The notes beneath the pieces were generated by a model. It saw only the letters and a program-made list of their open reading frames with translations. It searched no databases and was not told the origin of the DNA. DNA of 12,443 nt, taken from the NCBI GenBank assembly GCA_046705545.1, contig JBJKQF010000161.1, forward strand, positions 1-12,443, written 5' to 3'. The translations under genes were made by a program, and so were the position numbers. This document shows positions 1 to 6,816 of the stretch, piece after piece. Numbering within the stretch: the first letter of the stretch is position 1; each line of letters begins with the position of its first letter. The stretch is from JAMCXS01 sp046705545 (GTDB lineage Bacteria; Acidobacteriota; Terriglobia; UBA7540).

Positions 1-2
1 TG

Positions 3-1070
3 AGCGCGCTCCTGGATGCTTGCGCTCAAAAGGCAACTGAATTTTCTGAAAGGTTAGAGCGCCTGGCGGAAGAAGCCGGAGAACTCCTGAACGCCATGGA
101 TTTCCGTTTCCTCTACGACCCCCAAAGGAAGGTTCTATCGATCGGTTACAACGTTGCCACCCAGCGGCGGGACCAAGCCTGTTACGACTTGCTCGCTTCT
201 GAAGCCCGGAGCGCAACCTTCATAGCCATTGCCAAAGGGGACATCCCGCGAGAGGCATGGTTCCACCTCGGGAGGTCTCGAACCCTCGCGAAGGGAGGTC
301 CCGTCCTGGTTTCCTGGAGCGGGACGATGTTTGAGTATCTCATGCCCCTACTCTGGATGCGGTCTTACTCCGGCACCCTTCTGGACCAGAGCATGGACTC
401 GGCGGTGGCTTGTCAGCAACGGTACACCAAGCAAAAGGACGTCCCGTGGGGCATTTCGGAAGCGGCCTACAGCGCGGTTGATCCCAAAGGTATCTATCAG
501 TATCGCGCCTTCGGGTTACCGGACCTGGCACTCGATCCCAACGCTTCGGACGATCTGGTGATTGCGCCATACGCAAGCTTCCTGGCGCTTCAGGTTAACG
601 CCGCAGCGGCCACCCACAATCTGAAGATGATGGGGGAATTGGGATGGTCCGGCTGCTTTGGCTTTTATGAATCAATTGATTACTCAACCGGCGGGATTGC
701 CGGAAGCGCGAATGGCGAGAGAGTCCGGTGCTGGATGGCCCACCACCAGGGGATGAGCCTGCTCGCGGTCTGCAATTTACTGGCAGAATCTTCACTCCAG
801 CGGTGGTTCCACCAGGAGCCGCAGGTTATGGCCACCGAGCTTTTGCTGCACGAAAAAATTTCCTCCGCCGAGCCTGAAGAAACCGGCTTGGTCTTTCGGC
901 CCCAAACCTCAGGCTTGAGTCCGGAAGAAGAAAACAATCCTGAGCCATTCGAGCCCTTCCTCGATTCCGCGAAGGGCGCAACAGAGACTCATTTGATTGC
1001 CGAAGTCCTGCTGGACTTTTCCTTGAACCCGCCAACTTCCGGCAAGGAACCGCCTCCTCCGCAAGCATAA
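3..1070 (+). CDS. Cyclic beta-1,2-glucan synthase-like protein, C-terminal part (5' end outside window)
   Basis: The reading frame is open from base 3 to a TAA at 1068-1070, giving 355 visible codons of a larger protein. The visible part matches the glucoamylase-like domain (PF10091 type, now linked to GH189) in the middle of NdvB/ChvB cyclic beta-1,2-glucan synthases. Recognisable motifs include MDFRFLYD, IGYNVA, YDLLASEAR, AIAKGDIP, WSGTMFEYLMP, PWGISEAAY, YQYRAFG, DDLVIAPYAS, MAHHQGMSLLA and ATELLLHEKI. In the family this domain is the transglycosylase that closes the glucan ring; it normally follows a membrane GT84 domain and precedes a GH94 domain. Here the order after LLLHEKI breaks off: only about 75 hydrophilic, Glu/Pro-rich residues follow and the protein ends in PPPPQA, so no GH94 is present. 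Whether this is a natural short form or a truncation cannot be decided here. The next gene is convergent, 35 bases away, and is a clan relative. Confidence 0.85.
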   Translation, partial: SALLDACAQKATEFSERLERLAEEAGELLNAMDFRFLYDPQRKVLSIGYNVATQRRDQACYDLLASEARSATFIAIAKGDIPREAWFHLGRSRTLAKGGPVLVSWSGTMFEYLMPLLWMRSYSGTLLDQSMDSAVACQQRYTKQKDVPWGISEAAYSAVDPKGIYQYRAFGLPDLALDPNASDDLVIAPYASFLALQVNAAAATHNLKMMGELGWSGCFGFYESIDYSTGGIAGSANGERVRCWMAHHQGMSLLAVCNLLAESSLQRWFHQEPQVMATELLLHEKISSAEPEETGLVFRPQTSGLSPEEENNPEPFEPFLDSAKGATETHLIAEVLLDFSLNPPTSGKEPPPPQA

Positions 1071-1105
1071 GAACCCTCAAAGCGTAGTGGATTAATCGGT
1101 GGGGA

Positions 1106-2662
1106 TTACTGCGGCTTTTGAGCAGAAATCGGAATCTTGTATTCAAAGCCGGAAACGGGAATCCGGTGGTCGTGCGACAAGCGGATTTCCGCAGGCACCT
1201 TCTGTCCACCCAGGCTCTCGTCGGATTTTCCCGCGCCGGCCGGGCGGCTGCTGTTTTGGCCGGAGGAGGCGATCTCGCTCGGCACAAGCCCGACCGTACC
1301 CAAGGCCCGGTCAACGTCGGCGTTGCTCATGAACCACTGCCACACATTGCCTGTCCGCAAATTTTCCGCGCTGAGCAGCGTGATACCAACGTCGATGCCG
1401 ATCACGTAGCGGCTGACCCACCCCGTGGTGGGATTAAAGGCGTCCGCGAATCCGTACCGGCCGTAAATCTTCCTGCCGAACTTCAGCAACATGGCTCGCA
1501 AGGCGGGAATACAGATGCGGGGAGCGAACATGACCGAACCCGCGGCGGCGCTGGGAACCACCGTGCCGTCGATTCGGGAATCCTTGGGCGAGTTTCCCCA
1601 CGCAACGTATCCGTTGGCGCTATCGGAAGCCGTGATTCCCCAAACCTTTGCGGAATAGCCGCGAAACCGCTGGGCAAGATCGACACCCAGCGCCTGCTGA
1701 GCGTGAGTCGCCATCACCGCGTTCGCAAAGTAGTTGACGCGCGGCACAAAGCGATCCACGGGCGGAGTTCGGGAATAGTCTACGTTTCGCAAGTCCAGCC
1801 ACGCCTGCGAATACTGCTGAATGAAGAGCGGCCCTCCCCCGATGTAGACGTACCCTCCCCAGTTGACCACCGGGAGTTTCCAGCCGTACCAGGCATCCGG
1901 CGTGATCGGGTGCGTGGGAGACCCAATCGCCAGCACGTAGAGAATCTTCGCTTCGCTGTAAGTGTCCCAACGGTAGGGCAGAAAGCCCGTCTCCGGCTTC
2001 CAGCCATGGGAGAGAAACAGGCGGCTCCCGTTGAGCATCCAGGGGAAATCGACGCGATCGTAAATCAAGTTTGCCAGGTGAACGATTTCCGGATCGTTCG
2101 GAAACGCCTGCCGCGCCGTCAGCACGCCCGCAAGCAGCAGCGCCGTATCGATGGAAGAGACTTCACTTTTCCATCGCCGTTTGCCGGTTCGGGCGTCCAA
2201 AAAATGATAGAACCAGCCATGCTCCTGCGGAGCGTGATAGGCAAAAAAACGCAGCGTGGTGCGAATGCGCCTCCGCGCCAGCGCCGGACTGACCCACCGG
2301 TGCTGGGCGCCAATGCAAAGCGCCGTCAATCCAAAGCCCGTGGCGGCGATGCTCGAAATGTTTTTGTGCTGCGGGTCGTCGTCCGGGCGTCCGTCAACCC
2401 TTGCACGGTCCAGAACGAGTCCGGTGTGGAGATTTTGCTGTTCCCAGAAATACCGGAAAGATCTCCGCGAGATGTTGTCCAGCAGATCGTTGTCAATCTT
2501 GCTGAGGTGGTAGGTCTCCGTGGCGCCATCCGCAGCCGCCCCGGCGAGGCGCGGTGCAAAACACACCAGCAGCGCGCAGAGCAGAATGTGGCCAATCGCT
2601 GTGGACACACCCCAGCGGGACAGGTTGGGCCGAAATCGCGCAAGCCGGACTTGGGGGTTCAT
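1106..2662 (-). CDS. Secreted GH144-like beta-1,2-glucanase (PF10091 glucoamylase-family protein)
   Basis: The product is 518 residues. An N-terminal hydrophobic stretch at about 23-40 followed by RLAGA-A suggests a signal peptide cleaved near residue 42, so the enzyme is periplasmic or secreted. Residues about 60-450 form a PF10091 domain: SFRYFWEQ (68-75), AATGFGLTAL (106-115), GWFYHFLD (149-156), SSIDTALLLAGV (169-180), TYSEAKILY (234-242), GGGPLF (275-280), YGFADAFNP (403-411), IGIDVG (421-426). Single-domain secreted members of this type include GH144 endo-beta-1,2-glucanases. The SEA triplet (Glu237) is shared with the SEA of the neighbouring glucan-synthase domain (GISEAAY) and may be a catalytic position, an inference. 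The last 60 residues are Ser/Gly-rich and unassigned. ATG 2662 is the only start that keeps the signal peptide; its Shine-Dalgarno is weak. It is convergent with the glucan synthase, so turnover of beta-1,2-glucan is a reasonable role; another glucan is possible. Confidence 0.85.
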   Translation of the reverse strand: MNPQVRLARFRPNLSRWGVSTAIGHILLCALLVCFAPRLAGAAADGATETYHLSKIDNDLLDNISRRSFRYFWEQQNLHTGLVLDRARVDGRPDDDPQHKNISSIAATGFGLTALCIGAQHRWVSPALARRRIRTTLRFFAYHAPQEHGWFYHFLDARTGKRRWKSEVSSIDTALLLAGVLTARQAFPNDPEIVHLANLIYDRVDFPWMLNGSRLFLSHGWKPETGFLPYRWDTYSEAKILYVLAIGSPTHPITPDAWYGWKLPVVNWGGYVYIGGGPLFIQQYSQAWLDLRNVDYSRTPPVDRFVPRVNYFANAVMATHAQQALGVDLAQRFRGYSAKVWGITASDSANGYVAWGNSPKDSRIDGTVVPSAAAGSVMFAPRICIPALRAMLLKFGRKIYGRYGFADAFNPTTGWVSRYVIGIDVGITLLSAENLRTGNVWQWFMSNADVDRALGTVGLVPSEIASSGQNSSRPAGAGKSDESLGGQKVPAEIRLSHDHRIPVSGFEYKIPISAQKPQ

Positions 2663-2959
2663 TCCACGCCGAGCTCAATCGCCTGGACACACCGGCATTC
2701 GAGCTAAAATGCTGCGTCTCGAACACCGAAGCGGTCCCGAATCTTCATATTGATTTGATTCTGCTCGATGCCGGAAGGAACGCCTGAAAGCGCCTTAGGA
2801 ATGGAGTTAGGCAGCACGCTAAACAGGGCGATCGACCTCAACTCAGCACTCCGATAACCTCTTTGCTTTCATTAGCTATCAGCAAAAAGGTGATCCGGCA
2901 CCATGAGCCAGCCCGCCTTGCAGGGCTCCCCCTCCGTGTGATAATTATACCTTAAAGTC

Positions 2960-3044
2960 CCGCGGTTCTTGATCAAAAAAACCAAGTCAAAACGCGCCCA
3001 CCGCACGTAAATCCCTCACAGGATTGCACCTGAAAGAACCGCGG
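2960..3044. repeat. 11-base inverted repeat upstream of the GH28-like gene
   Basis: CCGCGGTTCTT at 2960-2970 is the exact reverse complement of AAGAACCGCGG at 3034-3044; the arms are 63 bases apart. A third CCGCGG lies at 3050-3055, making TTCCCGCGG a partial direct repeat of the left arm. The position, 90-180 bases before the GH28 start, would fit a looped operator or a long hairpin in an upstream transcript. No regulator can be named. Confidence 0.45.
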
Positions 3045-3082
3045 AATTCCCGCGGACGTCCGGCGGTGGCCGTCGCAAGGTA

Positions 3083-3091
3083 TGCTAGGAT
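3083..3091 (+). promoter_or_regulatory. Possible extended -10 promoter box for the GH28-like gene
   Basis: TGCTAGGAT (TGn plus TAGGAT) lies 45 bases before the chosen ATG at 3136, which would put transcription start near 3098. No good -35 hexamer is visible 17 bases upstream, so this is tentative. If right, the in-frame ATG at 3082 is untranscribed and cannot be the start. Confidence 0.3.
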
Positions 3092-3123
3092 GTTTGGTTA
3101 CCCCAGACGAGTTGACTGACCCC

Positions 3124-3128
3124 GGAGG
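3124..3128 (+). promoter_or_regulatory. Ribosome binding site that sets the GH28-like start
   Basis: GGAGG, seven bases before ATG 3136, decides between this ATG and the upstream in-frame ATG at 3082. Starting at 3136 also puts a signal peptide at the very N-terminus. Confidence 0.75.
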
Positions 3129-3135
3129 AAAAGAT

Positions 3136-4776
3136 ATGAGATCGGAAGCAATCCACAAGTTCTATCTGGCAGCCCTCGCCCTTGCCGTTCTGCTGGCGGC
3201 TATTCAGTTGCGCGCTGCCACCAACCCTGCCTACTTCAACGTCAAAGACTACGGCGCCACAGGCAGGAAGGCGGATAACGCCCAGAAAGCCATTCAAGCC
3301 GCTGTGGACGCCTGCGCGAAAGCCGGCGGCGGAACCGTCTATTTGCCGGCCGGCGAGTACACCTCCGGAACCATTCATCTGCGCAGCCACGTCAGAATCC
3401 TGATTGACTCGGGAGCCACGCTTTACGCTTCGCGCGACGTAAAGGACTACGACGAGCCGGCGTTGCTCTTCGCCGAAGACGCGCACGACATCACCATTGA
3501 AGGACGCGGCATCGTCAACGGCCAGTCGCAATACGTCTGGGAAGTGAATCACCAGCACTACGTGGACATTGAAATCAACCGCATCCTGGCGCAGGCCAAA
3601 GCCAACTTGCTGGGCAAACCCCTGATGCGCGCCTATCCCAAGGGCTACCCCAACAGCGGGCCCAACCCCCACATGATCCAGTTGCGCCGCTGCACAAACG
3701 TCCGGATCGCCGGTCTTTCCTTTATCGATTCTCCCAGCTGGACAATCAATCCTTACGGCTGCGTGCGCTTGGTGATCGACGGCATCTACATCCACACCAG
3801 CCGCAAAACGGGCGTCTGGGCGGACGGCATCGATCCTGACGGCTGCAAAGACGTCCGCATCGCCAACAGCACCATCGAGACCGGGGACGACTCCATTGTG
3901 TTCTATTCCATGAACTGGTACGGCCCGGCGCTGCCCTGCGAAAATATTACGGTGACCAATTGCCGCCTATCCTCAGCCTCAGCGGCCATTAAGTTCTGCG
4001 ACGGAAACCGGAACTGCGTGCGCAATGTGACCATCTCCAACTGCGTGATTACGGGCTCCAACCGCGGCATCGCTTTCATGGTGTACGAGGGCGGCTACGT
4101 GGACAACGTGGTGCTTTCCAACCTGGTAATCAACTGCCGCCAATATGACTGGTTCTGGTGGGGCGACGGCGATCCCATCTACTTCACCATCCAGCGGAGC
4201 AGTGAAAGCCAGCACAAGCCGGACTTCCCCGGCGAGCCTCCCGCCGGCTCCATTCGCAACGTGATTATCCGCAACGTCATCGCTCACGGGCAGGGCTCCT
4301 GCCTGATCGAGGGCTACCCCACAAGCTGGCTCAAGAACATCAGCATCGAGAACGTCAAGTTGTTCATCTCCTCAGATCCCAAGGCCCTTTACAACAAGTC
4401 CATCCACGCCATGCAATTCCGCTACGCGAAGAATCTGCAACTGAAGGATGTGGAAGTCCATTGGGAAGCGCCTAAATACGACAAATGGCAAAGCGCGCTC
4501 TACTTTCAGGATATCGATGGGCTTCGGGTGGACAATTTTCTGGGTGGACCAGCCAAGCCGGGTTCGGGAACCCCGGCGGTGGTGCTCAACAATGTTGACG
4601 GCGCCACGATTCGCAACTCCCAGACCCGTGCGGGAACCAAGGTTTTCGTAGGAGTCCAGGGCTCGAAAACCCAGGGCGTCTATCTGGTGGGTAACGCATT
4701 CCACGGCGTTGCGACGCCTTACCAGGTCTCGACCGACGTGAACAAAGACGCGGTCAAGGCGTTCTACAACTTCTAA
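3136..4776 (+). CDS. Secreted GH28-type right-handed beta-helix glycosidase (pectinase-like)
   Basis: The product is 546 residues from ATG 3136. A signal peptide (hydrophobic about 9-24, likely cut after LRA near residue 27) directs export. The N-terminal FNVKDYGATG (34-43), AIQAAVDAC, GGGTVYLPAGEY (64-75) and SGATLYASRDVKDY (92-105) are typical of GH28/pectate-lyase-superfamily helices, followed by IEGRGIVNGQ, DSPSWTINP (198-206), DGIDPDGCKDV (230-240) and TGDDSI (249-254). Asp230 and Asp251/Asp252 align with the catalytic Asp of NTD and the GDD pair of polygalacturonases. The usual GHG histidine is absent (SSASAAIKF at about 279-287) and the RIK region reads SNRGIAF (308-314). Such variants occur in bacterial GH28 relatives acting on rhamnogalacturonan or other substituted uronides, so strict polygalacturonase activity is unlikely. 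It appears monocistronic and is divergent from the GH144-like gene. The substrate is not determinable here. Confidence 0.85.
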   Translation: MRSEAIHKFYLAALALAVLLAAIQLRAATNPAYFNVKDYGATGRKADNAQKAIQAAVDACAKAGGGTVYLPAGEYTSGTIHLRSHVRILIDSGATLYASRDVKDYDEPALLFAEDAHDITIEGRGIVNGQSQYVWEVNHQHYVDIEINRILAQAKANLLGKPLMRAYPKGYPNSGPNPHMIQLRRCTNVRIAGLSFIDSPSWTINPYGCVRLVIDGIYIHTSRKTGVWADGIDPDGCKDVRIANSTIETGDDSIVFYSMNWYGPALPCENITVTNCRLSSASAAIKFCDGNRNCVRNVTISNCVITGSNRGIAFMVYEGGYVDNVVLSNLVINCRQYDWFWWGDGDPIYFTIQRSSESQHKPDFPGEPPAGSIRNVIIRNVIAHGQGSCLIEGYPTSWLKNISIENVKLFISSDPKALYNKSIHAMQFRYAKNLQLKDVEVHWEAPKYDKWQSALYFQDIDGLRVDNFLGGPAKPGSGTPAVVLNNVDGATIRNSQTRAGTKVFVGVQGSKTQGVYLVGNAFHGVATPYQVSTDVNKDAVKAFYNF

Positions 4777-4790
4777 TATGCCATGTTTTG

Positions 4791-4817
4791 CAGGGGCGGG
4801 TTTCAAACCCGCCCCTG
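4791..4817. repeat. Perfect GC-rich palindrome (REP-like), possible bidirectional terminator
   Basis: Arms CAGGGGCGGGTTT (4791-4803) and AAACCCGCCCCTG (4805-4817) are exact reverse complements around a single C. It sits between two convergent genes, 14 bases after the GH28-like stop and 8 bases before the end of the archaemetzincin gene. Neither side carries a T tract, so a classic intrinsic terminator is not shown. The form and location match dispersed REP-type elements. A degenerate relative occurs at 6763-6788. Confidence 0.7.
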
Positions 4818-4825
4818 ACCCTCCC

Positions 4826-5362
4826 CTAAGTCCGAATCGCCAGGCGCGAGCGCGCGCGGCAATCCGCGCACAACCCGGTCTCCTTCAGGTCAATCAATTC
4901 CACGCTGTGCGCAGCGGCCATGGCGCAGCGGTAATCATCGCAGTGAACTAGGCCCAGCGTATGGCCCAGCTCATGCACCGCTTCCTTCAACAGCCGCGCC
5001 TCAAGTAATTCCCGGTCCGGCGGCAGCCCGTAGAACTCCTGGCGCAGCCGGCAGGTGGAAACCACCGCGCACGAGCCCTCCAGTTGCGCCTCGCCAAAAA
5101 CGAACGTCAGGATGGGAATGTACAAGTCGAGCGGCGTAACCCCCAGCAGCCGCCCGGAGTCCGGCGCCAGATATGGCCGCATGCGTCCCAGCAGATCCGT
5201 GGAGCTATATTGTCGCCGCTCCGGGTGCAACGCCGGTTCGGGATCAAACCTGGCTTTCAGGGTTTCGCAGGCCCCGCCGAACTCCTCCGAAAGCGCCGCG
5301 CCCAGCCGCCCCAGCAACTCCGGGTCGGCTTCTCCAATGGGCAGGAGTTGAATCAGGCTCAT
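4826..5362 (-). CDS. amzA: Archaemetzincin family zinc metalloprotease
   Basis: The product is 178 residues from ATG 5362. It carries the archaemetzincin (peptidase M54) signature HELGHTLGLVHC-x4-CAM followed about 20 residues later by CADC: a HExxHxxGxxH zinc site plus four Cys that bind a second, structural zinc. The upstream region (TPLDLYIPILTFVFGEA, GSCAVVSTCRL) matches the family's central sheet, and the length is normal. No signal peptide is seen, so it acts in the cytoplasm, probably as an aminopeptidase or small-peptide protease; physiological substrates are poorly known. An upstream ATG at 5389 is in frame, but 5362 is preferred: its ATG overlaps the regulator's TGA as ATGA, the classic translational-coupling arrangement, with a G-rich run (GGGGGG) just upstream. 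It is the last gene of the redox/two-component cluster, an odd place for a protease. Confidence 0.9.
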   Translation of the reverse strand: MSLIQLLPIGEADPELLGRLGAALSEEFGGACETLKARFDPEPALHPERRQYSSTDLLGRMRPYLAPDSGRLLGVTPLDLYIPILTFVFGEAQLEGSCAVVSTCRLRQEFYGLPPDRELLEARLLKEAVHELGHTLGLVHCDDYRCAMAAAHSVELIDLKETGLCADCRARSRLAIRT

Positions 5363-6711
5363 GAGCCCCCCACATGCGCCTTTTTCCATCCATATTTTTT
5401 GAGTTTGTTGTGGAGGGTCACGCGGTCAATGTTCAGAAGCTCCGCAGCGCGCGTCTGGTTGCCGTCGCACATCCCCACGATCTCAAGGATGTGGTCACGC
5501 TCCGCCTCCTCCAGCGTAAAGCGGAAAGGTCCCGCCTGCGGCAGCTTCAGGGTAAAGTCGTTCTCCTGAAGTTCCGATTCCTGGGCCACCACCATGGCGC
5601 GCTCGACGGCATTTTCCAGCTCCCGCACGTTGCCGGGCCAGTCGCAGGCTTGCAAAAGCGCCATCGCCTCCCGCGAAATCCGCGTCACACCTTTGTTCAT
5701 GGAGGCGGAAAACTTGCGAATAAAGTGCTCCACCAGCAGCGGAATGTCGTCCTTACGCCGGCGCAGGGGCGGCAGGGTAATTTGGAACACATTGAGGCGG
5801 TAAAAGAGGTCGGGGCGGAATTTCCCTTCTTCGATCAAAACCCCCAGGTCTTTGTTGGTCGCCGCAATGCAGCGGAAGTCAACGTGGATCGGCACGTTTC
5901 CGCCCACGCGCGTGATCTCCCGCTCCTGCAAAACGCGCAGCAGGTCCGTCTGGGTCTTCAGACTGATGTCGCCGATCTCGTCCAGAAACACCGTGCCGCC
6001 ATCCGCCACCTCAAAACTGCCCTTCTTACGGTACTGGGCGCCGGTAAAGGCGCCTTTCTCATGCCCAAACAATTCACTTTCCAGCAGCGTTTCCGCCAGC
6101 GCCCCGCAGTGGATCACCACCATGCGGTTGTAGCGGCGGGGGCTTGCCGCATGGATGGCTCGTGCCACTAGTTCCTTGCCAGTTCCGCTCTCGCCCAGGA
6201 TCAGCACGGTGGCCTCGGTGGGCGCCACGGTTTCAATAGACTCGAAAACACGCTGCATGGCCGGGCTCTTGCCGACCAGATCCTGCGGGCGGGCCGTCTC
6301 CGCCACCTGTTCGCGCAGGCGGAGGTTCTCTTCCTCGGTCCGCTTGTGGGCCAGGGCGTTGTGGACTGTGTGCGAGATGTCCTCCGGATCAAACGGCTTC
6401 ACCACGTAGTCGTAGGCGCCGTTCTTGAGTGCGGCCACGGCGGTCTCCACGGAGGCGTAGCCCGTCATGATGATGACAATCAAATCCGGCTTGATCTCGC
6501 GCAGCCGGGCTTGCAGCTCGATCCCGTCCGTACCGGGCATCTTGATGTCCAGCAGCGCGACGTCCCACGCCTGCTGGGCCAACAGGGTCAGCGCTTCCTT
6601 GGCGCTCTCGGCGGTTCCCACCTCGTAGCCTTCCTCGCGGAACCATTTGCCCAAAGAGTCGCGAACGATCAATTCGTCGTCCACAATCAGGATATTTCCT
6701 TTTTTGTTCAT
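5359..6711 (-). CDS. NtrC-family response regulator, sigma-54-dependent activator
   Basis: The product is 450 residues from ATG 6711. The receiver domain spans about 5-120, with the acidic pair DDE (11-13), phospho-acceptor Asp55 (LLDIKMPG), TGYAS and KPF (Lys105). The AAA+ domain spans about 145-375, with Walker A GESGTGKE (173-180), the sigma-54 contact loop GAFTGA (220-225), Walker B VFLDEIGD (241-248) and the WPGNVRELENA motif (358-368). A Fis-type helix-turn-helix (GNQTRAAELLNIDRVTLHNK, about 417-436) ends the protein. It should bind enhancer DNA when phosphorylated and drive open-complex formation by sigma-54 RNA polymerase. The start is fixed by GGTGAG a few bases before ATG 6711; the frame is open to 6810, but that stretch is translated repeat-like DNA. 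The cognate kinase lies immediately upstream, and a near-consensus sigma-54 promoter heads the cluster. Confidence 0.95.
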   Translation of the reverse strand: MNKKGNILIVDDELIVRDSLGKWFREEGYEVGTAESAKEALTLLAQQAWDVALLDIKMPGTDGIELQARLREIKPDLIVIIMTGYASVETAVAALKNGAYDYVVKPFDPEDISHTVHNALAHKRTEEENLRLREQVAETARPQDLVGKSPAMQRVFESIETVAPTEATVLILGESGTGKELVARAIHAASPRRYNRMVVIHCGALAETLLESELFGHEKGAFTGAQYRKKGSFEVADGGTVFLDEIGDISLKTQTDLLRVLQEREITRVGGNVPIHVDFRCIAATNKDLGVLIEEGKFRPDLFYRLNVFQITLPPLRRRKDDIPLLVEHFIRKFSASMNKGVTRISREAMALLQACDWPGNVRELENAVERAMVVAQESELQENDFTLKLPQAGPFRFTLEEAERDHILEIVGMCDGNQTRAAELLNIDRVTLHNKLKKYGWKKAHVGGS

Positions 6712-6734
6712 CGGCTCACCATTGTCTTTGTAAG

Positions 6735-6788
6735 GGCGGCGTCCCCGCCTCCCTCCGGCTGTCAGGACGGGGTTGATGCCCGCCCCAG
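6735..6788. repeat. Degenerate REP-like GC-rich repeat between kinase and regulator genes
   Basis: Two elements fill most of the only long gap (105 bases) in the distal cluster. GGCGG-CGTCC-CCGCC at 6735-6749 is a short hairpin. The segment 6763-6788 (CAGGACGGGG, TTGAT, GCCCGCCCCAG) resembles an imperfect copy of the perfect palindrome at 4791-4817. This looks like an insertion of a dispersed repeat inside the operon; it could also form RNA structure that lowers expression of the downstream regulator. Only two copies can be compared here. Confidence 0.4.
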
Positions 6789-6816
6789 CGTCGATCACGC
6801 CCGTTCCCAAAGCAGC

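Larger units (their letters stand above)
2663..3135. other. 473-base divergent intergenic region between the GH144-like and GH28-like genes
   Basis: No convincing gene was found here. It must hold the promoters of both divergent genes. It contains an 11-base inverted repeat (separate entry), three copies of CCGCGG (2960-2965, 3039-3044, 3050-3055), an AT-rich run around 2941-2956 and a weak extended -10-like box near 3083. I compared it by eye with common riboswitch cores and saw no match. Confidence 0.7.

Noticed and set aside
1118..2707. 529-codon open frame on the + strand opposite the GH144-like gene
   Set aside because: Its Arg/Gly/His-rich translation shows no domain or signal peptide, while the minus strand encodes a recognisable PF10091 protein. 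It is a shadow of GC-rich codon use.
2760..2950. Possible riboswitch-like segment upstream of the GH28 gene
   Set aside because: I could not match it to the conserved core of any riboswitch class I know, including c-di-GMP; only a short AGCCC/GGGCT stem is visible.
3085..3795. 236-codon open frame on the - strand opposite the GH28-like gene
   Set aside because: Its low-complexity Val/Asp/Gly-rich translation is antisense to a clear GH28 helix protein.
5374..6171. 265-codon open frame on the + strand opposite the NtrC-type regulator
   Set aside because: It is antisense to conserved AAA+ motifs; the His/Gln/Arg-rich translation has no family resemblance.
6712..6810. N-terminal extension of the NtrC-type regulator by 33 codons
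   Set aside because: The extension translates repeat-like GC-rich DNA (GGRRGRRPY); the receiver domain and ribosome site both support ATG 6711.
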